Assembly: GCA_963823535.1 (NCBI GenBank)
Contig: CAWGLZ010000006.1
Coordinates: 558,001-622,000 of the forward strand
Reading direction: 5' to 3'
Source of the DNA: RPQJ01 sp963823535
GTDB lineage: Bacteria > Pseudomonadota > Gammaproteobacteria > Steroidobacterales > Steroidobacteraceae
DNA: 64,000 nt
In this document: in pieces, positions 1 through 8,502 of the stretch
Numbering within the stretch: the first letter of the stretch is position 1
Layout of the letters: each line of letters begins with the position of its first letter
Notes under the pieces: generated by a model
What the model saw: the letters and a program-made list of their open reading frames with translations, nothing else
Told to the model about the DNA's origin: nothing
Database searches by the model: none
Translations under genes and position numbers: made by a program

Positions 1-750
1 GGACAGCACTACGGCACGCCCTACCAGTGGGGGCCGAACGTGCTCATGTACAACACCGAGGTCTTCAAGACGCCGCCGACCTCGTGGTCCGTGGTGTTCG
101 AGGAGCAGAAGCTCCCGGACGGCAAGAGCAACAAGGGTCGCATCCAGGCCTACGACGGCCCGATCTACATCGCGGATGCGGCGCTGTACCTGATGGCGAA
201 GAACCCGGCGCTCGGCATCAAGGATCCGTACGAACTGACCGAGGAGCAGTACGCGGCGGCGCTCGACCTGCTGCGCAAGCAGCATCCGCTGGTGCAGCGC
301 TACTGGCACGACGCCAACGTGCAGGTGCAGGACTTCACCGCGGAGGGCATCGTCGCCTCCGGCTCATGGCCCTTCCAGGCGAACACGCTCGCGGCCAACG
401 GCCAACCCGTCGCCAGCACCGTGCCGGCCGAAGGCGCCACCGGCTGGGCGGACACGACCCTGCTCGCTGCCGAGGCCAGCCACCCGAACTGCGCGTATCG
501 CTGGATGGAGTGGTCGCTGAACGCCAAGGTGCAGGGTGACGTCGCGGCCTGGTTCGGCTCGGTGCCTGCGGTTCCGGCGGCATGCACGGGCAACGCGCTG
601 CTGGGCGACACCGGCTGCGCGACCAACGGCTTCGACAACTTCGACCGGATCCACTTCTGGCGCACCCCCGAGGCGGCCTGCGCCCAGGGGACCTGCGTAC
701 CGTACAGCCGCTGGGCGACGGACTACGTGGCGGTGATGGGCGGACGGTAG
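1..750 (+). CDS. Polyamine-type ABC transporter periplasmic substrate-binding protein (5' partial)
   Basis: The open frame enters from the left edge of the window and stops at 750, so the N-terminus and signal peptide are missing; about 249 residues remain. The reading begins GQHYGTPYQWGPNVLMYNTE, which resembles the hinge region of PotD/YdcS-type extracellular solute-binding proteins, and tryptophans and aspartates typical of the polyamine pocket follow. It would be periplasmic and deliver the ligand to the two permeases encoded just downstream. The order binding protein, ATPase, permease, permease, PatD-type dehydrogenase is that of E. coli ydcSTUV-patD, so a putrescine-like or related ligand is likely. 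The ligand itself cannot be read from the sequence. Confidence 0.85.
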   Translation, partial: GQHYGTPYQWGPNVLMYNTEVFKTPPTSWSVVFEEQKLPDGKSNKGRIQAYDGPIYIADAALYLMAKNPALGIKDPYELTEEQYAAALDLLRKQHPLVQRYWHDANVQVQDFTAEGIVASGSWPFQANTLAANGQPVASTVPAEGATGWADTTLLAAEASHPNCAYRWMEWSLNAKVQGDVAAWFGSVPAVPAACTGNALLGDTGCATNGFDNFDRIHFWRTPEAACAQGTCVPYSRWATDYVAVMGGR

Positions 751-809
751 ACGTCCGCCCGGCACCCGCGCGGACGATGGGCGGCGCCTGCGGGCGCCGC
801 CTGCCTCAA

Positions 810-1832
810 ATGACGCACGCCATCGAACTTCACGCCGCCAGCCGCGCGTTCGGTCGCGTCGTGGCGCTGGACCGCGTGTCGTTCACGGTGGCGGAGGGCG
901 AGTTCTTCGCCCTGCTGGGACCCTCGGGATCGGGCAAGACCACCTGCCTGCGCCTGATCGCGGGTTTCGATCATCCGGACAGCGGCCGCATCCTGCTCGG
1001 CGGCGAGGACGTCACCGACGTCCCGCCCTACGATCGCAACGTCAACACCGTCTTCCAGGACTACGCGCTGTTCCCGCACATGACGGTGGCGGAGAACGTG
1101 GCGTACGGACTCCGGGTGCGCGGCGTGAGCTCCGCCGAACGGCGCAGGCGGGCGGTCGTCATGCTCGAGCTGGTGCGGCTCGGGGAATTCGGCGATCGCC
1201 GGCCCAACCAGCTCTCCGGCGGGCAGAAGCAGCGCGTGGCGCTCGCGCGCGCGCTGATCAACCAGCCGAAGGTACTGCTGCTCGACGAACCCCTGGGCGC
1301 GCTGGACCTCAAGCTCCGCGAGGAGATGCAGGCGGAACTCAAGGGCCTGCAGCAGCGTCTCGGCATCACCTTCGTGTTCGTGACGCACGACCAGGGCGAG
1401 GCACTCAGCATGGCGGACCGCGTCGCGGTGTTCAGCGAGGGTCGCATCGAGCAGCTCGACACGCCACGCGAACTCTACGCGCGGCCCCGGACGGCCTTCG
1501 TGGCGAGCTTCGTGGGCAGCGCCAACGTCGTGGAGGGCGCGCTCGCCGAACGCCTCACGGGACGCGACGCGCCCTTTGCGATCCGTCCCGAACTGATCGA
1601 GATCCTGCCCGCCGGCGCGGCGACGCCGACGGACGTTCACTCCTGCGAGGGCACGCTCGAGGACGTCCTCTACCACGGCGCCAGCAGCCGCTGCCACGTG
1701 CGCGTGGACGGCGATGCGGTGCTCGCGGTGTCGCGGGTCGAGTCCGGCGACGCGCTCCCGCTGCCGTCGCAGGGCACGCGCGTGCGCCTCGCGTGGCGCC
1801 GCGAGAGTGCCGTGCCGCTCGTGACGGGCTGA
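810..1832 (+). CDS. Polyamine-type ABC transporter ATP-binding protein
   Basis: Cytoplasmic ATPase of the importer, 340 aa. Visible are Walker A GPSGSGKTT (residues 37-45), the ABC signature LSGGQKQR, Walker B VLLLDEP followed by the D-loop GALD, and the switch histidine in VFVTHDQ. After residue about 240 there is a TOBE-like C-terminal region, as in PotA and YdcT. The ATG at 810 was chosen because the protein then begins directly with the ABC fold; the frame is open further upstream but codes nothing ABC-like. The gene lies 59 bp after the binding protein and 3 bp before the first permease, so it is part of the same operon. Confidence 0.93.
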   Translation: MTHAIELHAASRAFGRVVALDRVSFTVAEGEFFALLGPSGSGKTTCLRLIAGFDHPDSGRILLGGEDVTDVPPYDRNVNTVFQDYALFPHMTVAENVAYGLRVRGVSSAERRRRAVVMLELVRLGEFGDRRPNQLSGGQKQRVALARALINQPKVLLLDEPLGALDLKLREEMQAELKGLQQRLGITFVFVTHDQGEALSMADRVAVFSEGRIEQLDTPRELYARPRTAFVASFVGSANVVEGALAERLTGRDAPFAIRPELIEILPAGAATPTDVHSCEGTLEDVLYHGASSRCHVRVDGDAVLAVSRVESGDALPLPSQGTRVRLAWRRESAVPLVTG

Positions 1833-1835
1833 CCC

Positions 1836-2744
1836 GTGCTGCGGCCCGTCTCCACGTTCCTGCACGGCCGCAACGCATTCTACGTCTCGTTGCTGCTCCT
1901 GCCGCCGCTGCTGTGGCTGGGGACCGTCTACCTCGGTTCGTTGTTCGCGCTGCTGCTGCAGAGTTTCTACGCCATCGACGAGTTCACCGCCAGGATCGTG
2001 CCGGAGCTGACGCTCGACACCTACCGGCAGCTCGTCTCGCATCCCGCAAACGTGGACATCATCCTGCGCACGCTGGTGATGGCGGTCGTGGTGACGATCG
2101 CCTGCGCCATCGTCGCCTTCCCGGTCGCGAACTACATGGCACGCTACGCCGGCCCCAAGGCGAAGGCCTTCTTCTACGTCGGCGTGATGCTGCCGATGTG
2201 GACGAGCTACCTGGTCAAGGTCTATGCGTGGCGACTCATCCTCGCCAAGCAGGGCATCCTCTCGTGGACCTTCGCGACCGTGGGCGCACAGCCGGCCCTC
2301 GACGCCCTGCTCGAAACGCCGGTGATCGGGGGGCCGTCCCTCGCATCCTCGTACATCGGCATGTTCATCGTGTTCGTCTACATGTGGCTGCCCTTCATGA
2401 TCCTGCCGCTCGCCGCCGCGCTCGAGCGCGTACCCGGTTCGCTGCTGCAGGCATCCGCCGACCTCGGCGCCCGTCCCGGGCAGACCTTTCGCAACGTCGT
2501 TCTGCCGCTCGCGCTGCCGGGCCTGGCCGCGGGCTCGGTCTTCACCTTCTCGCTCACGCTCGGCGACTACATCATCCCGAGCGTGGTGGGCGCGCCCGGA
2601 TATTTCATCGGCATGATGGTCTACCAGCAGCAGGGCACGGCCGGCAACCTGCCGCTGGCAGCGGCGTTCTCGGTGGTGCCGATCGTGCTGATCGCGCTCT
2701 ACCTGGCCTTCGCGAAGCGACTCGGAGCCTTCGATGCGCTCTAG
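1836..2744 (+). CDS. Polyamine-type ABC transporter permease (PotB/YdcU-like)
   Basis: Inner-membrane permease of 302 aa starting with GTG 3 bp after the ATPase stop. A first membrane helix (LLLPPLLWLGTVYLGSLFAL) is followed by a periplasmic loop and further hydrophobic helices. The EAA-type loop that docks on the ATPase is visible as ASADLGARPGQTFRNVVLPL. Its 3' end overlaps the next permease by 11 bp, typical of paired PotB/PotC genes. It is assigned to the same heterodimeric importer from context and the matching domain. Confidence 0.92.
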   Translation: MLRPVSTFLHGRNAFYVSLLLLPPLLWLGTVYLGSLFALLLQSFYAIDEFTARIVPELTLDTYRQLVSHPANVDIILRTLVMAVVVTIACAIVAFPVANYMARYAGPKAKAFFYVGVMLPMWTSYLVKVYAWRLILAKQGILSWTFATVGAQPALDALLETPVIGGPSLASSYIGMFIVFVYMWLPFMILPLAAALERVPGSLLQASADLGARPGQTFRNVVLPLALPGLAAGSVFTFSLTLGDYIIPSVVGAPGYFIGMMVYQQQGTAGNLPLAAAFSVVPIVLIALYLAFAKRLGAFDAL

Positions 2745-3546
2745 GAAGGACTGGAACCGCGCCTCGACGGGTCAGAAACTGGCGGCGGCCGCGGGTCTCG
2801 TCTTCCTGCATGCACCCGTGCTGGTCATCGTGCTCTACGCGTTCACGACCGAGGACCGCACCTACCAGTTCCCGCCACCGGGCCTGACTCTGCACTGGTT
2901 CGAAGTCGCCTTCGCGCGCAGCGACATCTGGGCCGCGATGCGCCTGTCGATCATGGTGGCGCTCGTGGCCACGGGGCTCGCGATCCTGCTCGGCACGCTG
3001 GCCGCCTTCGCGATGGCGCGGCGCCAGTTTCCGGGCAAGCAGTCGATCACGCTGCTCTTCGTGCTGCCGATCGCCCTGCCCGGCATCATCACGGGACTGG
3101 CCCTGCTCGCGGGCATCCGCAGCATCGGCCTCACGCCGGGCTTCTGGACCATCGTCGCGGGCCACGCCACGTTCTGCCTGGTGATCGTCTACAACAACGT
3201 CGTCGCCAGGCTGCGGCGTATCCCGCCGAGCTGGATCGAGGCCTCGATGGACCTCGGCGCGGACGGCCTGCAGACCTTCCGCCACGTGCTGCTGCCGCAG
3301 ATCGCCAGCGCGCTGCTCGCCGGCGGCATGCTGGCCTTCGCGCTCTCGTTCGACGAGATCATCGTCACCTTGTTCACGGCCGGCCACGAGCAGACGCTGC
3401 CGATCTGGTTCTACAGCGAGCTGTTCCGGCCGCGCGAGCGTCCCATCACCAACGTCGTCGCCGTGGTGGTGATCCTGGTGACACTGGTGCCGATCCTGGC
3501 GGCGTACTATCTGACCCGACCGGACGAACAGGGCCCCGGGTCCTGA
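2734..3546 (+). CDS. Polyamine-type ABC transporter permease (PotC/YdcV-like)
   Basis: Second inner-membrane permease, 270 aa, whose ATG lies inside the end of the previous permease (11-bp overlap, implying translational coupling). Hydrophobic helices alternate with short loops, and the EAA motif reads EASMDLGADGLQTFRHVLLP. The C-terminal helix VVAVVVILVTLVPILAAYYL is followed by a short charged tail. Together with the upstream permease it would form the translocation path of the importer. Only 28 bp separate it from the dehydrogenase gene, so import and catabolism are probably co-transcribed. Confidence 0.92.
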   Translation: MRSRKDWNRASTGQKLAAAAGLVFLHAPVLVIVLYAFTTEDRTYQFPPPGLTLHWFEVAFARSDIWAAMRLSIMVALVATGLAILLGTLAAFAMARRQFPGKQSITLLFVLPIALPGIITGLALLAGIRSIGLTPGFWTIVAGHATFCLVIVYNNVVARLRRIPPSWIEASMDLGADGLQTFRHVLLPQIASALLAGGMLAFALSFDEIIVTLFTAGHEQTLPIWFYSELFRPRERPITNVVAVVVILVTLVPILAAYYLTRPDEQGPGS

Positions 3547-3574
3547 GTCCGCGGGCAACCGAAGCGAGGCTGAC

Positions 3575-4999
3575 ATGCAAACGAAACTGCTCATCAACGG
3601 CACGCTGGTCGCGGGCGAAGGCAAGGTGGAAGCCGTGCTGAATCCGGCGACGGGCAAGGTGCTCGCCAAGGTGCCCGAGGCGTCGCGCGGGCAGGTCAAC
3701 GCGGCCGTGGCCGCGGCGGACGCAGCCTTCGACGGCTGGTCGCGCACGCCGCCGAAGGATCGTGCCACGCTCCTGCTCAAGCTGGCCGATCGCATCGAGG
3801 CGGACGGCGAGGCCTACGCGAAGCTCGAGTCGCTCAACTGCGGCAAGCCGTACGCGGCCGCGCTGAGCGACGAGATCCCGGCGATCGCCGACGTGTTCCG
3901 CTTCTTCGCCGGGGCCTGCCGCTCGATGACCGGCGCCGTGGCCGGCGAGTACCTGGCCGGCTTCACCAGCATGATCCGGCGTGACCCGGTCGGCGTCGTC
4001 GCCTCGATCGCACCCTGGAACTATCCGCTGATGATGGCTGCCTGGAAGCTCGGGCCGGCACTCGCCGCCGGCAATACCTGCGTGCTGAAGCCGTCGGAGC
4101 AGACGCCCCTCACGGCGCTCAGGCTGGCCGAGCTGCTGGCGGAGATCTTTCCCGCCGGCGTGGTCAACGTCGTGTGCGGCCGCGGGCCGTCGGTCGGCGC
4201 CCCGCTGACGCGGCATCCCAGGGTCCGCATGATCTCGCTCACGGGCGACGTGGCGACGGGCGCCAGGATCCTCGGCCAGTCCGCCGAGGGCATCAAGCGC
4301 ACGCACCTCGAGCTCGGCGGCAAGGCACCGGTGATCGTCTTCGACGATGCGGACGTGGAGGCCGTGGTCTCCGGCGTGCGGACCTTCGGTTACTACAATG
4401 CCGGCCAGGACTGCACCGCGGCCTGCCGGCTGTATGCGGGCGCCAGGGTGTACGACCGCCTCGTGGCCGACCTCTCCTCCGCGGTGAGCACCATCAAGAC
4501 GGGCGCGCAGACGGCGGCCGGCGTGGAGATGGGACCGCTGATCAGCGCGGAGCAGCGCAAGCGGGTGGCGGGATTCGTGTCACGGGCGCGCAGGCAGAAG
4601 CACATCGAGGTCACGACCGGCGGCCGGGCCGGCACGGGCGGCGGCTTCTTCTACGAACCGACCGTGGTGGCCGGCGCCAGGCAATCCGACGAGATCGTGC
4701 GCCGCGAGGTCTTCGGCCCGGTGGTGTCGGTCACGCGCTTCAAGGACACGGAGCAGGCGATCGCCTGGGCCAACGATTCCGACTACGGCCTCGCCTCCTC
4801 GGTGTGGACGCAGGACATCGGCAAGGCGCTGGCCGTGGCCTCGCGGCTCCAGTACGGGTGCACGTGGATCAACACGCACTTCATGCTGGTGAGCGAGATG
4901 CCGCACGGCGGCCTCAAGCGTTCCGGCTACGGCAAGGACCTCTCGATGTACGCGCTCGAGGACTACACCGTGGTCCGGCACGTGATGGCCAAGCTGTAA
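3575..4999 (+). CDS. patD: Gamma-aminobutyraldehyde dehydrogenase
   Basis: NAD-dependent aldehyde dehydrogenase, 474 aa, the same length as E. coli PatD (YdcW), which oxidises 4-aminobutanal from putrescine to GABA. It begins MQTKLLINGTLVAGEG, closely resembling the E. coli start. The general base is Glu246 in HLELGGK and the catalytic cysteine is Cys280 in YNAGQDC; SIAPWNYP and FGPVVS are family signatures. The start ATG follows a GAAGCGAGG ribosome site. Being last in an importer operon of ydcSTUV order strongly supports a role in polyamine catabolism. A putrescine aminotransferase or oxidase is not in the window. Betaine-aldehyde dehydrogenase activity is an alternative, but the neighbours favour PatD. 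Confidence 0.93.
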   Translation: MQTKLLINGTLVAGEGKVEAVLNPATGKVLAKVPEASRGQVNAAVAAADAAFDGWSRTPPKDRATLLLKLADRIEADGEAYAKLESLNCGKPYAAALSDEIPAIADVFRFFAGACRSMTGAVAGEYLAGFTSMIRRDPVGVVASIAPWNYPLMMAAWKLGPALAAGNTCVLKPSEQTPLTALRLAELLAEIFPAGVVNVVCGRGPSVGAPLTRHPRVRMISLTGDVATGARILGQSAEGIKRTHLELGGKAPVIVFDDADVEAVVSGVRTFGYYNAGQDCTAACRLYAGARVYDRLVADLSSAVSTIKTGAQTAAGVEMGPLISAEQRKRVAGFVSRARRQKHIEVTTGGRAGTGGGFFYEPTVVAGARQSDEIVRREVFGPVVSVTRFKDTEQAIAWANDSDYGLASSVWTQDIGKALAVASRLQYGCTWINTHFMLVSEMPHGGLKRSGYGKDLSMYALEDYTVVRHVMAKL

Positions 5000-5031
5000 C
5001 CGCCCGGCCATGCACCCCGATGACGGACACG

Positions 5032-5055
5032 GCCTCCCGCGACGGCGCGGGAGGC
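5032..5055. terminator. GC-rich hairpin between convergent patD and putP
   Basis: A perfect 10-bp stem (5032-5041 with 5046-5055) closes a 4-base loop between the convergent ends of patD and putP. There is no T-tract on either strand, so it is only a terminator-like, possibly bidirectional, structure. Confidence 0.4.
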
Positions 5056-5065
5056 GTCGGGCGGC

Positions 5066-6508
5066 CTACCCGCTGCGCTTCCGGCCGAGCGTGCTGACGG
5101 CCCAGATCGCCATCGCGCTGAACAGCACGCCGGGCACCATCTCGTAGAGGTCGAAGAGGCCGCCGCCGAGCTGCTTCCAGACGATCACCGTCAGGCCGCC
5201 CACCAGCATTCCCGCGAGCGCGCCGCCGCGCGTCATGCCGGGCCAGTAGAGCGACAGCACGATAGCCGGGCCGAACGCGGCGCCGAATCCGGCCCACGCC
5301 CAGGCCACGAGGTCGAGCACCTTGTTCTCCGGATTGAGCGCCAGCAGGTACGCGAGCACGGCGATGCCGAGCACGGCACCGCGCCCGACCCACAGCAGCT
5401 CGACGCGACCGGGATCGCGGCGGAAGAGCCCCCGGTAGAAATCCTGCGCGAACGCCGACGAGGCCACGAGCAGCTGCGCCGACGCCGTGCTCATGATCGC
5501 GGCGAGGATGCCCGAGAGGCAGATGCCGGCGAACACCGGGTGCAGGTACGCCGTCGACATGACGATGAACACCTTCTCGGTGTCGGGACCGGCGAGCGGC
5601 GGATCGATCAGCACCGCACCCGCGAGGCCGACGATCACCGCGGCGACGAGCACGATCACCACCCAGCCCATCGCGACGCGACGCGCGGCCGGCATCTCGT
5701 CGGCGGAACGGATGGCCATGAAGCGGGCGAGGATGTGCGGCTGTCCCGGATACCCGAGCCCCCAGGCCAGCAGCGACAGGATGCCGATGGCGCCGAGCGC
5801 CTGCCCGCCGGTGGCGGTGAACGGATCGAGCAGCGCGGGATCGCGGGCCTCCAGCGTCGCCAGCAGCCCGCCGAACCCGCCGGCGAGCCCGACGCCGATG
5901 GCCCCGACGAGGATCAGGGCGAAGAACATCAGCGTGCCCTGCAGCACGTCGGACCAGCTCACGGCGAGGAATCCGCCGAAGAACGTATAGGCCAGCATGA
6001 CGATGCTGCCCCAGAACATGGCGTCCTGGTAATCCATGCCGAACAGCGACTCGAAGAGCCGCCCCGCGGCGACGAAACCGGAGCTGGCATAGAACGTGAA
6101 GAAGACCAGGATCAGCACCGCCGTGAGCGTGCGCAGCACGCGCGAGCGATCGTCGAAGCGCCGCTCGAAGTAGTCGGGCAGCGTGAGCGAGTTGCCGAGC
6201 TGCTCGGTGCGGACGCGCAGCGGCGCCGCCACGAACCGCCAGTTCAGGTAGGTCCCCACGATCAGTCCCGACGCGAGCCAGACGGCGTCGAATCCGGCGA
6301 AATAGGCGAGGCCCGGCAATCCCATCAGCAGCCAGCCGCTCATGTCGGACGCCTGGGCGCTGAAGGCCGTCACCCAGCTGCCGAGTGACCGGCCACCGAG
6401 GATGAAGTCGGCCAGGTTGGTCGTGCGTCGATACGCAACGAAGCCCAGCACGAGGCAGATCCCCATGTAGACGACGATCGTCGCGATGATGATGGGTGTA
6501 TTGATCAT
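5066..6508 (-). CDS. putP: Sodium/proline symporter
   Basis: Inner-membrane Na+/proline symporter of the solute:sodium symporter family, 480 aa with about 13 hydrophobic segments. The N-terminal part carries the PutP hallmarks NFxDxxLGGRSLG-like (NLADFILGGRSLG) and SAQASDMSGWLLMGLPG, the region that lines the Na+ and proline sites. The ATG at 6508 (MINTPIIIATIVVYM) was preferred over an in-frame ATG 63 bp upstream because it starts directly at the first helix. It stands alone; no putA is adjacent. It converges on patD and diverges from the next gene, leaving a 376-bp intergenic stretch. Confidence 0.93.
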   Translation of the reverse strand: MINTPIIIATIVVYMGICLVLGFVAYRRTTNLADFILGGRSLGSWVTAFSAQASDMSGWLLMGLPGLAYFAGFDAVWLASGLIVGTYLNWRFVAAPLRVRTEQLGNSLTLPDYFERRFDDRSRVLRTLTAVLILVFFTFYASSGFVAAGRLFESLFGMDYQDAMFWGSIVMLAYTFFGGFLAVSWSDVLQGTLMFFALILVGAIGVGLAGGFGGLLATLEARDPALLDPFTATGGQALGAIGILSLLAWGLGYPGQPHILARFMAIRSADEMPAARRVAMGWVVIVLVAAVIVGLAGAVLIDPPLAGPDTEKVFIVMSTAYLHPVFAGICLSGILAAIMSTASAQLLVASSAFAQDFYRGLFRRDPGRVELLWVGRGAVLGIAVLAYLLALNPENKVLDLVAWAWAGFGAAFGPAIVLSLYWPGMTRGGALAGMLVGGLTVIVWKQLGGGLFDLYEMVPGVLFSAMAIWAVSTLGRKRSG

Positions 6509-6770
6509 TCTTGTCGTGTGCGGGCACCGCGCCCCGCACGCTCCCCTGAAACAATGAGATATGCGCAGCATCTCGCGGACGCGTCACGAGATGCAAAGCG
6601 AACTTCATCAAACCGTCACGAGGCGTCTACATCGGGCGGGCATCCTCGCCGCTGTCCAGGCCGTCATACCCCCGATCCGACCTGGCGACGACGGACCGCG
6701 GCGAGGCAGCATCAACCGACATACGGTAGCAGGGACGGATGCGTTAAGCCCTCAAAGCGGATCGTTCACT

Positions 6771-6803
6771 GCCGGAGCAGGGCCTCCCCCGCCCTGCTCC
6801 GGC
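6771..6803 (+). terminator. Strong hairpin in the divergent putP/DUF4097 intergenic region
   Basis: Within the gene-free stretch 6509-6884 a perfect 13-bp stem (6771-6783 with 6791-6803) with a 7-base loop is followed by CGCTCTTTCGG. The right arm also overlaps a second possible stem (GGCCGC with GCGGCC around TCTTTC), so two pairings compete. It could be an attenuator or terminator in the leader of the beta-helix gene, or the end of an unannotated small RNA. Nothing else recognisable is seen in 6509-6884. Confidence 0.4.
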
Positions 6804-6884
6804 CGCTCTTTCGGCGGCCTTGCAACCCCGAGCGCCTCCACCGCATCCAATCCAGCATCCCCACGTCATCTGGATGCATCCGCC

Positions 6885-7652
6885 ATGCCCGCACGAAGAT
6901 TCGTCGTTCCAGTGCTGCTGCCCCTGCTGCTGGCCGCCGTCCCCGCCGCGGCCGAAAGCGCGAACTGCAAGTTCGGCGCGGAGCGCAGGGCCACGCTCGA
7001 CACGGCCGGGATCGAGCGCGTGGAGATCTTCGCCCGCGCGGGCGACCTGGACGTCCGGCCGGCGACCGCAGGCGAGTTGCGGGCCACCGGGCAGGCCTGC
7101 GCGTCGAGCCAGGCGCTGCTCGACGAGTCGAAGGTGCTGGTGCGGCGCAATGGCAACGTCGCCGAAGTGGTGGTGCGCCTGCCCGAGGAGATGCAGGGCA
7201 TCGGCGTCTTCTACGCCTGGCTCGACCTCGACGTGGAGGTGCCTGCGGGCCTGCCCATCCACGTCAACGACTCGAGCGGAGACATCACGCTCGAGCAGGT
7301 CCACGTGGCGAAGGTGACCGACAGCTCCGGGGACATCACCGCGCGCGGACTGCTCGGCGACATCGAGATCGACGACAGCTCCGGGGACATCACTCTCGAC
7401 GACACGGCCGGTCTCGTCACCGCGAGGGACAGTTCGGGCGACATCGAGATCGACGGGGCACGTGGCGTCATCATCCCGATGGACAGCTCCGGAGACATCG
7501 AGATCGAGCGGATCACCGGCAGCGTGCGGATCGAGCGCGACTCCTCGGGCGACATCAAGGTCTCCAAGGTCGACGGCGATGTCGCGGTGCTCGCCGACTC
7601 GACGGGCGAGGTGAGGATTTCGCAGGTGAAGGGCGCCGTCAGCACGCCCTGA
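6885..7652 (+). CDS. Secreted DUF4097-like beta-helix repeat protein
   Basis: A 255-aa protein with a clear signal peptide (VVPVLLPLLLAAVPAAAESA). The C-terminal half, from about residue 125, holds seven near-regular 20-23-residue repeats built on DSSGDI (the last one degraded to DSTGEV), each followed by short beta-strand residues. This is the pattern of DUF4097/GIN-type putative adhesin domains, which fold as right-handed beta-helices. Function is unknown; an envelope or periplasmic location is inferred from the signal peptide. The ATG at 6885 was chosen because it opens the signal peptide. The 3' end overlaps the convergent kinase-like gene by 14 bp. Confidence 0.8.
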   Translation: MPARRFVVPVLLPLLLAAVPAAAESANCKFGAERRATLDTAGIERVEIFARAGDLDVRPATAGELRATGQACASSQALLDESKVLVRRNGNVAEVVVRLPEEMQGIGVFYAWLDLDVEVPAGLPIHVNDSSGDITLEQVHVAKVTDSSGDITARGLLGDIEIDDSSGDITLDDTAGLVTARDSSGDIEIDGARGVIIPMDSSGDIEIERITGSVRIERDSSGDIKVSKVDGDVAVLADSTGEVRISQVKGAVSTP

Positions 7653-8502
7653 GCAACTGCTCTGTCATCCGTTCGGCCTGCGCCCGGTAGCCACCGCCGA
7701 ACAGGTTGAGGTGGTTCAGGACATGGTAGAGGTTGTAGAGCGTACGGCGCCGGTCCGCGCCCGGCGACAGCGGCCACGCTGATTCGTAGGCTTCGTAGAA
7801 ATCGCGGCCAAAGCCGCCGAACAGGCGCGTCATGGCCAGGTCGACCTCGCGATCCCCGTAGTACACGGCAGGATCGAAGATGACCGGCATCCCGCGCGGA
7901 TCGGCGGCCCAGTTGCCGCCCCAGAGATCGCCATGGAGCAGCGCGGGCACGGGCCGGTCGTCCTCGAAGAACGTCTCGAGACGCTCGCAGAGACGACGGC
8001 CACGCTCGATCAGCGCCCCGGCGTGACCGTTGCGCTCGGCGAGGTCGAGCTGGAACGCCAGCCGGCGTTCGGCGAAGAAACGCGGCCAGTCGGCGTCCCA
8101 GTCGTTGTGCTGCGGCGTTGCCCCGATCGTATTGTCGCGGTGCCAGCCGAAGCGCGGCGCCGCGACGCGGTGCTGTGCCGCCAGTCGCTCGCCGAGCCGC
8201 GCCTCCGCGCGGGACGATGCCGGTTGCAGGTCGATCCACTCGAGTGCCAGGTAGGCCCGCCCGGCACCGAGCCCGACGGCGAGCACGGCGGGCACGCGGA
8301 TCGCGTCGGCGCCCGCGAGCTCGCGCAGGCCTGCGGCCTCGGCCTCCAGCATCGGCAAGCGCTCCGCGGCGGCCTGCTTCACGAACACGGGGCCGGAGGT
8401 CGCGTCCCAACGCTCGCAGGTGGCGAATCCGCCGCCGGCCGACAGCCGCTGCGGGGGTCGCTCGAAACGCAGTCCGGTGGCGGCTTCCAGGGCCGCTTTC
8501 AT
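7639..8502 (-). CDS. Fructosamine kinase-family protein (YniA/FN3K-like)
   Basis: A 287-aa protein of the fructosamine/ketosamine-3-kinase family, thought to phosphorylate glycated amines or proteins as a deglycation step. Protein-kinase-like signatures are present: VFVKQA with the ATP-site lysine, the catalytic loop LLHGDLWGGNW and the metal-binding FDPAVYYGDREVDLAMT. Family length is 280-300 aa. Its ATG overlaps the stop of the upstream exonuclease gene (TGATG), so the two are translationally coupled. Its 3' end overlaps the convergent beta-helix gene by 14 bp. Confidence 0.9.
   Translation of the reverse strand: MKAALEAATGLRFERPPQRLSAGGGFATCERWDATSGPVFVKQAAAERLPMLEAEAAGLRELAGADAIRVPAVLAVGLGAGRAYLALEWIDLQPASSRAEARLGERLAAQHRVAAPRFGWHRDNTIGATPQHNDWDADWPRFFAERRLAFQLDLAERNGHAGALIERGRRLCERLETFFEDDRPVPALLHGDLWGGNWAADPRGMPVIFDPAVYYGDREVDLAMTRLFGGFGRDFYEAYESAWPLSPGADRRRTLYNLYHVLNHLNLFGGGYRAQAERMTEQLLRAC

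Noticed and set aside
723..2042. Long minus-strand open frame opposite the ABC genes
   Set aside because: Rich in Arg, His and Gln with no domain; the plus strand encodes clear ABC ATPase motifs. Such antisense frames are common at this GC content.
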